A stretch of 64,000 bases of DNA from Megamerina dolium (GCA_963854835.1 OY978529.1:34406055-34470054); one strand, 5' to 3'; numbered from the stretch's first letter, positions 36,881-49,680 are shown. Made by a program: numbers and translations. Notes: a model not told the origin generated them from the sequence alone.

Positions 36881-38249
36881 AGCGTAATTACCAAACATTT
36901 GGAACAGCTGACGGCTTTATTGTTTAAAAAAGTCGAATTATCCAAGCCTGTAGTTTCATACTTAAATACTTATTTGATAATTACCCCTGGAAATGGAAAC
37001 ATTGGAGGAGGTCGGTTAGAGCACTTTGTTAACCGTCTTTGATTGCGGTTGCTAGTGTCAATTGGAAATTCCAAACACTGGCAAGTTTTTCAGTTTATCG
37101 GATTTTGACAAAAAATTATTTTGTTGGAAAATAATCTTCTACGTACTCGATACGCCGTCGTTCAAAATATTTTTGATTATTTTAGGTAAATTTTTCTAAT
37201 TTTGAACCTTTTTAGTTTTTAATGGGAATTTATTTCGCAAAACTAACTCACTTGGAATGAAATACATTTTATATTCAATAATTTTTTTTTTGTGTTAACT
37301 AACTGTATTATAATTCACATTGGAACATAAAATAAAAAAAAAAAGCTTTTAATTGAAAAAACAAATTTATGAAGTCGTGAGAAATGGGGGAAACAAAAAC
37401 CACAGAAAATACTCTCAGTGATTGATGTCGCCAATGAAAAAATACAAAAATACGTAAGAAAATGGTTTGTTATTATTAAAATTCGTTGTCTTCTTCTTTT
37501 ATGTCGTTGTCGTTTTGTTTTTTTTTTTATTGTTCGACTACATACTATTTATTTTTGTTCTTATTTTTTGTTGCAATTTAAATTTAGTCAAAGTCAAGTG
37601 ATTCATAGCTCTAAACGCCTGCCATATAAACATGTGAATCAACGTATGTACATACGTATTCCTCATCCTCAAGTGAAAACGAAAATATATTGTATATTAT
37701 ATGCATAGGGGAAGAAATATGTACGTATAAATATAAGAAAGAAGAGGAGAACACCCTCATGATGTGCGCACAAGTAAATAAGTCGAAGGAAATATGAATG
37801 GAAATTGTGCCAAAATGAGCAATTTCAATTTACTTGATTTATATTTACGAATTTTCTAATACTCTCGAGATTTTTCCATATTCTTTCGATCTTGCTCTCT
37901 CTTGTCTATGTATATTTTTCACTCTTTCTTGTGGCACGATCGTGTGCTACTCATAAGTGAGAGCGAGAATATTATTTTCTGAGTCCTTGAAAAAACGTAG
38001 GCAAACTGCATGTATTTGCTTTTTTATTTCGTAGCTATTAAATTTTTTTTAACTGTCAAATTAATTTTTTTTTTCAAATTTCAAAATCATTGTCCATTTC
38101 CACACATACAAAAGTTTGACTCTTTAATTCCAACATAAAATTCCTCTTTGATAAGCTCTTACATGAAAATGTTTTATTATTGCACCGTTAAAAAAAAGCT
38201 ACGTTTTTTATCTCACAAAGAAAATATTCCGGTATTTATCATTGATCAT

Positions 38250-38400
38250 TCCAAACACTGAGTTACGGCACCCAGTTCTGGAAGATTCATCGAAGATTAT
38301 TCCTCAACGTAATTTACAGAATTGACAGTAGCTCGGTAGTTAATGCGTTGGCTTTTTGTGCATCATAAAGTAGCTAGTGTAACTCCTGTTTCGGCTAACT
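38250..38400. mobile_element. Two tRNA-like SINE head fragments, facing each other
   Basis: ACTGAGTTACGGCACCCA (38257-38274) is a minus-strand head end. AGTAGCTCGGTAGTTAATGC (from 38327) is a plus-strand A-box-like head, followed by a weak B-box-like GTAACTCCTGTTTC. No bodies are attached. Confidence 0.4.
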
Positions 38401-38539
38401 TAAAAGACAGGCATTTCCAATGTTTCTGTTTCAAAATGGTATTTTTCTATCGAAAATTCGTCCGACAATGAAAAATATCCATGAGAAAGCTTAAGAGAGA
38501 GTTCTCTGGAAAACTACATTGGCTGAAAAGTTCGCAGGA

Positions 38540-39235
38540 TAACCAATAAAATGCAACTTTCTGGAAAAATTTAACTTTAATCATTAATATAGTCTCCTTC
38601 ATTACAACGCTTCTCGAACATTTCGTTACCTTTCTTATAGAAGGATTCATCCGTGGCCTCTGCTTCGGCGATCACCTCTGCATTTGAATCCGATCTCTTT
38701 CCAGCAAGCTTTTTGTGAGGTCAGTGAACAGATAAAAATCGCTGTGAGCCAAAATTGGCGAATACGGTGTGCGCAATTCGAAGAGTAATTCGAAGCGTTG
38801 TTGCCATGGTAGCCAACAAAGCTTTTCGCTTCAAGTTCACCAATTGGGCCCTGCTCATTCCGAAATGTGGACGGTATAACCTCGACAGCTGACTGTTGCC
38901 TAGTGTTAACTGCTTTGGGTGATGTTCGCCTTCTACTGTCCACACTGCTGACTGTCCGTTTGGCTCTGGAGTGTAGTGGTGGCTCCAAGTTTCGTTCATT
39001 GTTACATACCGACGCGAAAAGTTGTTTTATCTCACCGAAATAACTCCAAGCAGCTCTCAGACTCACCAGACGCGTCTCATTTGAAAACAGATTGTGCAAA
39101 ATGAAGTCGACACGTTCCTTCGACATCTTTAAGGTGTTCTGCAACCTTATTTTACGGTTTGCCAAAACGATTTTCTGGACTTTTTTGATGTTTTTTGGTG
39201 TCACCATAAATTTATAAGAGTGGCGTTACTGAAAC
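38540..39235 (-). pseudogene. Decayed mariner transposase, first catalytic Asp replaced
   Basis: Minus-strand MVTPKNIKKVQKIVLANRK matches the mariner N-terminal linker. In another frame MNETWSHHYTPEPNGQSAVW is the first catalytic block with Asn in place of Asp. LAHSDFYLFTDL holds the third Asp, and FYKKGNEMFEKRCNEGDY ends the protein. The segment with the second Asp is deleted and there are several frame changes. Dead copy. Confidence 0.85.
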
Positions 39236-39623
39236 TTGTGAACTAATGATCGTATTGTCATGAAATTTTGATAGGTATGGTTTAAAGGTTGGTACTTCCT
39301 GAAAATCATACGGATTTTTTGTTACTGGCGTCACCTATGTGTTATTCTACAAAGTTTTCAGCCGGGCTGAAGTTTTACATTTCGAAATCTGTTAATATAA
39401 TATTTAGGTGCCTTTTAGTATTGTCCAAACTTTACTTGGTGGAAGAAACACTTAGCGAGGGTTCTTTAGAGTCTTTAATGGCAATTATTTACTTCTTTTT
39501 ATGATTCGGTGCGGAGGAGGTTCGGAGGAGAACGAAAAATACAATTTGAAAAATTAATCTTAAATTCGTTGATTCTTTATGCGATTGCTGAATGCATGAC
39601 TTTGTTTCACTAGAGGATAAAAA

Positions 39624-40080
39624 CTTACTTACTTACTACTTATGTGGCCATAACAACCGAATATCGATTTAGGCCGAAAATAACATGCTTTGCCAGCCAT
39701 CTCTGTTCTTCGCTAGCTGGCGCCAGTTAGAAATTCCAAGCGCCGTCAGGTTCTCCAGTACTTGGTCTTTCCACCGGAGGTTTGGTCTTCCTCTTTTGCG
39801 TCGTCCTCCAGCGGGTTCCGAATATAACACCTTCTTAGCTGGAGCGTGTTCTTCCATTCGCTCGACATGACCTAGCCAGCGCAGCCGCTGGATTTTGATG
39901 CGCTTTACTATATCAATATCGGCATACAGCTTGTACAGCTCATGGTTGTACCTTATTCGGTACTCGCCACCAACGCAAATAGGTCCAAAGATCTTGCGTA
40001 GGACTTTTCTCTCGAAAACTCCAAGTATTCGCTCATCCGAGGTGGAAATTGTCCAGGCTTCAGCGCCATATGTTAGGACA
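39624..40080 (-). mobile_element. RTE-like LINE, 5'-truncated copy B
   Basis: Minus-strand copy beginning at LTYGAEAWTISTSDERILG and running uninterrupted to the ORF end (SMLFSA), the 3' UTR and a (GTAA)n tail at 39624-39640. Very similar to copies A, C and D, so recently inserted. No catalytic RT motif remains. Confidence 0.9.
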
Positions 40081-41247
40081 AAAACAATCGTTTCAATATT
40101 GGAGGTTATGGGACTATATTCTGTAGATAGCATATTGGATTTTTGAAGACCTTTGCAAGGTTTTGTTGGAGAAAGCAAAGTAGAGTTTTAGTATGCAATG
40201 GTTCAAGGTTCAAAATCTCAGGGTAAGTTACTTTAGGACGAGCGCGTCCTAATTTGGGGACTGGTATTACACTACTATGGCACCTAGGTCTCCCAACCTT
40301 TTTAAGTGGTACTGAAATATGAAAATTAGTCTCCAAAATTCTAGGTAGTTTAAGAGTATTTGTGCAGGACAAATTTTCACAAAGAGTTTCATTAGAATCA
40401 TCATTTACCATGGTTCCCGAAATAGGACACTAATATTTAAGCCTCATCAAACTTACGCAGAGATTATAAGCAAACACTAGATTGCTGCCAAGAGAGGAAG
40501 CTAATATTTAAAATATAATTTTCGGATATCTTAAATTTAAACTTAAACCTTTTTTTATGCTATACAACATTGATTAAATGTAATAGCAACGCATTATTCA
40601 AGTAGATTCAAGTATTTTTTATGCTTCCGATCGAAAGTAGTTGCGTGATCTGGACCAGCTTACAGCAATTACAACTGATGCTGCAGCAAAATCGAAACGG
40701 AAACACTTGAAACCATCTAACCGCCAACACTTGAGATTAATAAAATGAAATGAAATTAAATACAACAACTCAACATCTCATCTACAAGTATAATCACTCA
40801 ATTTTTGCTAATTTACTCTCTGTCTCTCTCTCTTCCATAACAATTCCACTCACAGCATATTGCACAGCATGATTATTGAGTATTATTAGTTATTGTTGCT
40901 ACTGCTGCTGCTGCTGCTGCTTTTACAGCTACTTTTGTTATTGCTCTATGAGCGGTCTGTTGTCTTGCTTATGTGAGCAATGTAGTCAGTTGCCTTTAAG
41001 ATTTTGCAAACGATTTTTCATCTAAATAAAACGACTCGCGCGCACACAACGATTGATCGATAGAATTTCGATATTTAAAATTTTCGCGCGTGAAAAACTG
41101 ATTTCTAAAACAAATAAACAAATTAACCAACTAAAACAAAAAGTAAAAATAATTTTATTGAACATTTTATTAAAAGTGACACTTTTTTAAATTATAATTT
41201 TTTATTTTTTAATTCAAAAGAGAGAAAATGAAAGTGATTACAACAGC

Positions 41248-41332
41248 ATGAGCAATCAGAATTTCAATAAGATCGATAACAACAATTATGGCAATAATAA
41301 TGACAACATATCAATACACTATGACATATTTA
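41248..41332 (+). CDS. Pax: Candidate alternative first exon of Paxillin (85 nt, MSNQNFNKID...)
   Basis: ATG at 41248 opens 28 codons plus one base to a donor TTTA|GTATGT in phase 1. Length and phase equal those of the 30029 candidate, and Lys-Ile-Asp falls at codons 8-10 in both. Splicing to 58643 gives ...DIF-Asn-ALLADLQNSV. The peptide is Asn-rich (NNNYGNNNDN), which AT-rich DNA can produce by chance. A short out-of-frame ATG (41228) lies upstream and would reduce initiation here. The upstream 150 bp resembles a fly 5' UTR. Supported by phase and length only. Confidence 0.42.
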
Positions 41333-43265
41333 GTATGTATCTCATACGTTGGAAATATGACGAATGGACATATTTAGATAGATAGACATGCTGCCATACA
41401 TACAATAAATATCATTGAATATCTTTCAGTAGTCTCTGTGTGGTGGTATTTGTAAATGATCATGTACAAGTGCTTGTATGATCGTAAAATCGCCTGCCTG
41501 AATGCATTTGTTTATTGCTTCTATTGTGCAATAGCTCAATTGTATTGTTAAATGAACATTGAACAGCTGCCTTTACACAGAAATGCAATGCAATCATATG
41601 GTGTTATCGTGCTGTCAGATGTCCATGTATGCATTCATTCACTCACTCATTCATTCACTCTTTCATCCCTCCATTTAATCAATCATTCGAGACATTTATT
41701 TCAACGCATTGTCACAACAACAAAGGCAACTATTATGCTGATATGTGGCAAAAGAAAATGGGGAGTTTGTGGAGCCTCAGACAGAGCTGTGGCACTCGTG
41801 CCACAACAACAGCAATAACAAATAATGCATGCGAACAAAAGTTGGACTGTAATTGATTTTAATTGAGGCTTAATTAACCAATGAACTGACAAGATATTAT
41901 TAAGTCAGCGGAAATATTATGAAAATCTAAACCCCATATAATGTGTGTGTGTATCCAATCAAAATGTATGAGGAAATGGATCACAAGTACCTTAAGATAT
42001 ATTTCAAAAAAATTATATTATAATTGCCATCGTAATAAATTTATAGAGGATGTTAGATTTAACATCCAACAAGTCTATCAAATTTGACAGCTCAAGCGAT
42101 CTTTTTACTCAGAGTGATTTAAGATTTCATCATCGATATTTTGTGCGTGTTTAATTTTAATTTCAAACTACTCTATAGAAAACACCCTATGTATCTAACT
42201 ACATACCTACAAGTGCGTATTTATTTTCTTTTGAGTCATTAATTTTGTTGCATTGATTTTCTTTTCTCACTACCTGCTCCTTTTTTCACTTTGCTGATAG
42301 TAGAAAAGCAGATGTTTTTTTGAACATCTCTGCGGCATATCGATTTCAGGTCTTATTCTCATTTGCAAAATATTCAAAACAAAGGAAGAAGACAATGAAG
42401 TGTTGCAAAGTAATTGATTTAAAGTCCTTTGTGAAATTAGTTATGCTATAAATTACTTGCAACATATGTACTCAAATTGCAGTTTCTTGAATTTTCTAGA
42501 AATTTATCAAGATTAAGAATTGTACTCAAATTCCAATCATTTGAATAATCATAATGTAGAAATATATCAAGATCAAAATGAAATGTTCGAGTTAATAATG
42601 AAAATTGTGATGTTGTGTGAAATATTAGAAAAATTGCATTATTTGGAATAATAAAACTCTTGTTTAATTTGTAGAATGATGAAAGGCTTTTCATTTGAGT
42701 TAGAAATGTGATTTTCATAGAGTGATATTTTAGATATTATCGCCACTCACTCTCTTCTTGACGATCTCTTCTCAGGGTTGCATTTTATACGTCAAATTGC
42801 ATAAGTAAAAGATCACGTGCATATTGCCTCTTGAAAATGTGTTTTTGGATTGATATTTTATACTTTTTTTTTACTGAAATTGGTTGATCAAATATGATCG
42901 GAATATTCAAGTTGACGAGAAGTAAAGTTCGTTGATTATTTGTGGGAGGTCAAGAATAAGGCTCTTAAAATGTATTGCTCTGTCCGAGCTAAACTAGAAA
43001 TGCACTGTATAAAAAAGGTATTTCCATGGCTGTAAGTATGCATTACTCAATGAAGACGTGTGAATTGACTTTCGATTATATTTTCCAATGCTCTCGCTTT
43101 GTCCACCAACTTTAAATCGCTTGCGCTAATGTTATGATTTTTCAGTTAGTCATAAATTAAAATTTTGCTTAAGATATTGTTGATGATAAAAAAAGATAAT
43201 ATTTATCATTCCATTCTCCTTGAATACTTCATCCAAAGTGTTAAGTAAAAAGTGTCTTTTAGTTT

Positions 43266-43560
43266 TCTTTCATCCAAAGTGTACACTAAAGAAGAACGAT
43301 GAAACATATTTATTCGCTTCAAACTTCAGTTGAAAGAGTTGTCTCTCAAACCGATGATTCATCCATAGAGAAGGAGCAGTGTACATTCTTAATAAACGGG
43401 ACATTCATTTCAGTTACACTCACTATTTAATCGCAGTGTGTGATAAACGTGAAACGTAGTTGCTAAAAGTGGACACTAAAGTTGAACGATGAAACATATT
43501 TATCCACAAGAAACTTTTGATGATTGAATTGTTTGTCGAGCTGTTTAGTAACAGTGACAT
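43266..43560. repeat. Two-unit direct repeat, about 188-bp period
   Basis: ACACTAAAGAAGAACGATGA at 43282 and ACACTAAAGTTGAACGATGA at 43472, both followed by AACATATTTATYC. CATCCAAAGTGT also recurs nearby (43231, 43271) and appears inverted at about 43646. Confidence 0.6.
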
Positions 43561-43694
43561 GGTGCATGATATTTTGCGTTAAAAGGGAAAACCATAGATT
43601 CGAAAGAAAAATACAAATATTATTGCTATGAATGATTTCACTCTGTGTGATTCACTTTGGATGTACATCAAGAATGATACATTTTCTCATGCAA

Positions 43695-43714
43695 GGTTAG
43701 GTTAGGTTAGGTTA
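43695..43714. repeat. (TTAGG)n tract at the 3' end of a LINE fragment
   Basis: GGTTAGGTTAGGTTAGGTTA, i.e. about four units of the arthropod telomere-type pentamer (TAACC on the LINE sense strand), exactly at the junction of the LINE fragment with flanking DNA. Confidence 0.8.
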
Positions 43715-44515
43715 TGCGGCCGTCCCCCAAAGGGGGGCGCACTTAGGCCAAATAATTGGCCCATTGTGTCACCATGCATCGATGATGCTTACCATCCTAT
43801 CTCCTCTGTTAAGCGGAACCATTGGGATTTCCTAATGAATAGAGCAATGTCCCTGACATCCATGGGTGCAAGCTCAGTGGTATCTGTAAAAAAGGCACTC
43901 CCTAGTAGAGTGTGCCTTCTGCGTGCCAAGTGAACACTTTCCTCCTCTTCCTCGTCCTGGCAGCTCCGACAAAAATCGTTGGCCGGTAAGCCGAGCCTTG
44001 CAGCATGCCTACCAACAAGCCAGTGGCCCGTGAGTACGGCGACTACATTACTTATGGTTTTCCTGCCCATTGACAACAGTGAACGGGTTCGTCTATTGTC
44101 AAGGGTTGGCCAGATTTTCCTAGTGGTTGCACAAGAGCTCTCATCCCGCCATCTTCTGTTGGCTATGGTGAGATAATGTTGTGTGATAAGAAGCTTGCAT
44201 GTTGCAAGCGAAATTCCGGCTTGATGAGATGGATAGATCTCTGGCAACTTAGTGCCCGATCTCGCCAATTCATCTGCCTCACAGTTCCCTGGAATGTCCC
44301 TATGCCCCGGTACCCATACAATGTGAACATTGTAGTGCTCCGCTAGCTCGTTAAGAGCTTTGCGGCATTTAAGGGCAAGTGCCGATTTGGCGAACGCTCC
44401 TGCGAGAGATTTAATGGCAGCTTGACTGTCGGTGTAGATAAAAACATCTTTTAATCGGAACTTGAGCTTAACGCGTAAGGAATCAGAAAAGACGCCACCT
44501 CCTACCTTCTCATGC
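43697..44515 (-). pseudogene. I/Jockey-group LINE fragment: RNase H and zinc-knuckle region
   Basis: Minus-strand open frame (44517-43789) with RNase H motifs YTDSQAAIKSL (Asp), VWVPGH and GNCEADELAR (Asp), then ISNVVAVLTGHWLVGRHA and a CRSCQDEEEEESVH zinc-knuckle-like end. The first part (VGGGVFSDSL... KFRL) joins directly to the second Asp block, so about 25-30 codons with the catalytic Glu are deleted. It is 5'-truncated and lacks EN and RT. The 3' UTR (GGGGGACGGCCGCATAACC) ends in TAACC repeats. Confidence 0.85.
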
Positions 44516-46019
44516 AAACTAACATGACTTTAAAATTCACTAATATTCACGAGTCTTTTTTATGTTTACGCATGCAAAATAAGACAAGTTTTTTTTCTTG
44601 CAGTAGTATTATAGAAAGTAACGGTAAATAGAAGACATAAAATTACATTCTATGATAAGAAACAAAAATTTAAGTTAATTTTCCGAAGAAGAAATTGGGA
44701 AGTATATTCGTGAATCGTGAACACTTTTAACTCACTCATGCTAATGCATCGATAAAAATTAAGCATTTATGTATATATTTTTCTCATGTAAAAATCTGTA
44801 ACACAGTGTACAGCATAACTCATTAAAGTGACCAACTCATAAATGATATCTTTTTTTAATGTCTGAAAGTGATTCATTTTGATTGATTATATTCGATAAG
44901 TCAGATTATCGATTCGTTTTAGAGATTACCTTTCGAAAAGCATTGAGTGCATTCTTTGCATGACAATTTCGATATTTCACTTAAAAAAATATCACTTAAG
45001 CTTTAAATCAAATAGATACTTATCAGATTGGCACATTCGAATCTGAAATGAGACTTAATCCTACCGTTTTTTGATATTCAAAGAGCATTACATTTAATGT
45101 CTCCTTGAATTATCTTGAATGATATAGTGATGAACCTCAAATTCGAGTATTAAATTTGGGTCAAACTTGTACTTTCGTGTACGTGTCATTAATATTGAAA
45201 TATATTTAGCGCATGCATTCATAAAAAGCATGACAAAAACCAACAAACAAAAATACTAAATATAAATGGTCATTATAATGAGCGCATAGTGAAGTTATTG
45301 TATTTAATTAATTGGGTGTGACCTATAATCTTGTGAAGCGCATTTGATTTTGTGAAGGGTTAATTTGTGCGTGTCATGAATGTGTATTTTTTTTTTTTGT
45401 AGATTCTTTTTGAAGAGTCAAATAGCTTAAAATTTAGATTCTTATACATATAGAATAACGAAAATGAGAAGTATTTCTAAAAGTGTTGTGTATGACTTAA
45501 GCATATGAAATACCAAAAATACAAATATTGTGATATATGTAAATCATGCATATCGGCCATGAACGAAAGGAAATTTAATGACAGCAAGCAGCCACTCATC
45601 AGTGACACAAATCTTAACCATTTATGTGTTATAAATATGTACGTGTCACCCCATTATTTTACATATGCTGGTCACATCAAAACGTACAAAAATAATCGAT
45701 CGTACATATGTGATGAGTACGCTCTGCTTGTTGACTGTGTTATGGCTCCCGCTGCTGTCATTTAGTGTTATGATTAATCCACACCTTTGTTGTTATTTGT
45801 TAACAATTCGTTTGCTTGTTTGATTTTCTAATACCTCAGAGGTATAATAATTTCGCAATTTATAATTTGAATAGATTTCTATGAACATTAGAATAATGAC
45901 ATTATGAAAAATTTTGTATATAATTTTCTTCTATTCGCTTTTCTCTTTTTAATTATATTATTTTTAATGTTGATTTTTTGAAATTGTTGAAAATTTTACA
46001 TTGTCTCGGGGTAGAAGAA

Positions 46020-46164
46020 GTATACAATATGTATATGCTAAAAATATAAACAAATTTTCATATACATATTGTATCAACATATGTGTCTATACAATGATTT
46101 TTGTTTTTCATATACATATACATATTGTATCAACATATGTGTCTATACAATGATTTTTGTTTTT
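46020..46164. repeat. 56-bp tandem duplication next to an inverted repeat
   Basis: The segment around GTATCAACATATGTGTCTAT occurs at 46071 and again at 46127 (period 56 bp) with essentially no mismatches. Its start CATATACATATTGTAT is also inverted against TATACAATATGTATATG at 46021-46037, so the unit can fold into a stem. Confidence 0.8.
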
Positions 46165-46689
46165 CGGTATTTATAATTGATCTAAACATTAATGATTTTT
46201 GAATTTACATATAGTATATTCTATATCCACACACATACATATTTATAATTATATTATTAAATAAATTTACACAAGATATATGTACATATACTTTATACAG
46301 TTGTGAGCAAAATAATGCATATATTAGCATAATTTTAAATAAAAATTGGATATTGAAACGCGACAAAAATTCAAACAAATTTTAATTGACATAAAATGCT
46401 ATTAAGAATATAATCGCTTTTGCGGAAATGAATTTAATTTGAAACTAGTTTTACATGTTCTTAGTGACAGACATTATGGGGATATATAATAAGTAGGTAG
46501 AATAGGAATTGTTCATGAGAATTGTTAGATATAATATCTAGAATTTGTATATCCATCCAGTTGTTTGCAATAAAAAATATTATGCATTAGAAGAAGGTTA
46601 GGTTTCACATTGGGAGATATTTTTTTTTACAGAAATAGCTGAAATAAGTAAACTTTCGTCCAAGTATGGCAAGTATCGTCTCCATTACT

Positions 46690-47190
46690 TTCTTTAGTAT
46701 TCCGTGGTTTTTATCTGATTTCGCCCACACTTAAAATGGCTCATTTATAAATAAATAAATTGCTATGCACCATGTTTCAAAACCATACCTATGTATTTTC
46801 ATGTTCAAAGTGTGAAAAGATACACATGGAAAGGTTTTTTTTGTATGGGAGGTAAACGTGGTTTTTATCCGATTAAGCCCATTCTTTACCTCCACCATTT
46901 ATGAACAAATATAATAGTATGCACTAAGTTTCTATACCATAGCTTTGTAATTTCATGCTCAAAATATGAAAAGATACATACAGAAAGCTACTTTTGTATA
47001 GAAGATCGGCGTAATTCCGATTATCACATTTTTTGAATATGTTAGTTATCTGATAAAACAAACCTCATATGTCGAGTTTTTGCCTGATAGCCTTATATTT
47101 ATATTCACAAAGTACAATATGAAAATGTTTTTAGGCTCTAAAATCGACTTTTGTATAGGAGGTTGGTGTGTTTTTTGTCTGACTTTTCTC
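46690..47190. repeat. Tandem array of about 155-bp degenerate repeats
   Basis: About three units marked by GTGGTTTTTATCTGATTTCG (46705) and GTGGTTTTTATCCGATTAAG (46859), then GTAATTCCGATTATC (47010) and a weaker match at 47166. Internal words GTGTGAAAAGATACACATGG / ATATGAAAAGATACATACAG recur. Confidence 0.65.
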
Positions 47191-47832
47191 AATCACGAAC
47201 TCAGTGATGAGAATAATGCTAGGCAGCAATTTTCAGGTCGATTGTTCTATAACTATTGCAGTTATTGTTTGAGAAAACAGATAACCATGACTAAATCGAC
47301 TCAGATCGTGAGTCAGATAAATAATAAGGTAAACCTCCGTATTATGAACGGTAACACAAATTCAATGTATCCTTTATTCTCCGAAAAAATACTGCTGGGT
47401 TAGTTAAATAAAGTCAAGCTCACTATGCAGCATCTATAACAGTTAGACTTACTGTCAGAATGTTCTTATTCGATTGCCTCTCTCGTAGTACTATCTTCTA
47501 TAGAGCTCATGGGATAGAACTCTTAGAGTAAGCTTACCTGAGAAGACAATTCTACTATAAATCTGATCTAGTGACCTTTTGCAATATACAATATGAAATA
47601 AATTCTGTTTCTATGGCTTATGGGATTTTTGTGAGGGTTGTCTTGTCAGAACGGGATTTCATATTAATTGTGTGACACAGAGGGATCTCTGTGGATCAGC
47701 CACTGCAATCGATTAACCAACTTTATAAAAAACTACTATTGGGTAATGTCGAAATGTTTTGAATTGGAGGGAAATAGCAGCTTCGACAAGCAATTGGTCT
47801 CCGTGCAGTTGGATGAGCTCTTGGTACAATCG

Positions 47833-48640
47833 TGACATAATCGGCATGAACACGCGAGCAGTCAGTGCAGCATTCTCAGAGTTGGAAAGAGAGTCGCGTC
47901 GGATGGGTCTCACGGTGAACGAGGGCAAGACGAAGTATCTAGTGTCAACAAACAAAGAGTCCCGGCGTCTTGGACAGCACGTCACTGTTGACAACTACGC
48001 TTTTGAAGTAGTAAGGGACTTTCTCTATCTTGGAACCAGCATTAACAGCAGTAATGACGTCAGATTGGAGATCATGCGTAGGATAACTCTTGCTAACAGG
48101 TGTTACTTTGGGCTGAGTAAGCAATTGAAAAGTCGAGCCCTCTCTCGAAGAACGAAAACTACACTCTACAAGTCTCTCATCATGCCTGTCCTAACATATG
48201 GCGCTGAAGCCTGGACAATTTCCATCTCGGATGAGCGAATGCTTGGAGTTTTCGAGAGAAAGGTCCTACGCAGGATCTTTGGACCTATTTGCGTTGGTGG
48301 CGAGTACCGAATAAGGTACAACCATGAGCTGTACGAGCTATATGCCGATATTGACATAGTAAAGCGCATCAAAATCCAGCGGCTGCGCTGGCTAGGTCAT
48401 GTCGAGCGAATGGAAGAACACGCTCCAGCTAAGAAGGTGTTATATTCGGAACCCTCTGGAGGACGACGCAGAAGAGGAAGACCAAACCTCCGGTGGAAAG
48501 ACCAAGTACTGGAGAACCTGACGGCGCTTGGAATTTCTAACTGGCGCCAGCTAGCGAAGAACAGAGATGGCTGGCGAAGCATGTTATTTTCGGCCTAAAT
48601 CGATATTCGGTTGTTATGGCCACATAAGTAAGTAAGTAAG
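47833..48640 (+). mobile_element. RTE-like LINE, 5'-truncated copy C with open C-terminal frame
   Basis: Plus-strand copy from the position just after the RT YADD box (DIIGMNTRAVSAAF) through LVSTNKESRRLGQHVTVDN, LTYGAEAWTIS, GGEYRIRYNHELYELY and GRRRRGRPNLRWKD to SMLFSA and the stop at 48598, with no interruption. The 3' UTR ends in GGCCACATAAG plus (TAAG)n. It differs from copy D at only a handful of bases over 240 nt, pointing to recent activity. The 35-odd codons before 47833 in the same frame are flanking DNA. Confidence 0.93.
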
Positions 48641-49019
48641 TAGAAATTAAATAATTGATAAATGCAGCAAGCGGAAGTAGATATGGTATTGTGAATTTAT
48701 GGTTAAAATATGTTAATCGGTAGAAGAAAATTATAATAAATATATCATGTAATAACAATGACACATATTGTATATGTTATTACACCTACATATTATAGAT
48801 TTTTATTAAAATGAAACGCCTTTCATCGTATAGTTTAATCTGCATGACTTGGAAAGTAAAGTGAGAGCTAAAAAAAGTGAGCGTTCTGTAGCTTTTCTTC
48901 TTATTTTTATAATTTTTATGGTTTTTTTGAATGAACAGTGTGTAGTGAAAGTTCAACGAACATCAATTTTCGTCAAAAGTAGGTCCAACTTATAGAATCG
49001 AAAATTTTTTATTATGAAA

Positions 49020-49680
49020 TATTGTAAATGCCATATAAAAGTAGGTTTTCCAATTCATATTTTCCGTTTTTGCGTACATAAATATTGAAGTGTTATTGAT
49101 TGAGATGAAATTTAGTATATAATACAATAATTATTACCAAAGAATACATAATTTTTAAAGTGCATTACAAACACTCCTATTTCCCATATAAAAGTATGTT
49201 TTCAAATGCATATTTTACACTTTTGCCCATATAAACATCAAAGTATTGTGATGAAATTCAGTGTATAAAATTATTATTACCGAAGAATAAGCTATTTTGA
49301 AAATGGGCGTAATTGGATAACAAACACTCCTACTTCCCGTACAGAAGTTCATTTTCAAATATGCGTTTTCACACTTTTCACATTTAAATATAAAGTTGCA
49401 AAGCTAAAATGCTCTGCATCAAATTATTTTCACCGACGAAACAAGAATTTCGAGTTTGCTTGCAATTTAGATGAAAACCACGCCCACTTCCCATATAAAA
49501 TATGTTTTCGAATAGATGTTTTTTGACTTGCTAGTGATAGAAAGCTATAAAATGGTACATATGACAATATAAATATAAAAACAGACTGCTTTGAAAATGA
49601 AATGGGCGTGGTAAAATTGAATTTACGCCTACCCACCATACAAAAGTATGTTTTGCACGCGTATCTGCCATACATAATTT
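49020..49680. repeat. Tandem array of about 150-bp degenerate repeats
   Basis: Units are marked by CCCATATAAAAGTATGTTTTC-like words (about 49036, 49190, 49343, 49498, 49643) and TTTTGAAAATGGGCGTAATT / TTTGAAAATGAAATGGGCGT. Five diverged units. Confidence 0.7.

Noticed and set aside
40198..40222. Another phase-1 ATG-to-donor piece (MVQGSKSQ + G, donor GTAAGT) that could also splice to Pax exon 2
   Set aside because: Very short, no Leu-Asp restoration, no leader-like sequence upstream, and next to a LINE insertion. It shows that such matches can occur by chance.
45505..45765. 86-codon Cys- and Tyr-containing frame
   Set aside because: No zinc-finger spacing, no splice sites fitting a gene, AT-rich surroundings.
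47759..47832. Extension of the LINE copy C frame upstream (MNWREIAASTSNWSPC...)
   Set aside because: No homology to the longer copy D there; it is flanking DNA that happens to be open.
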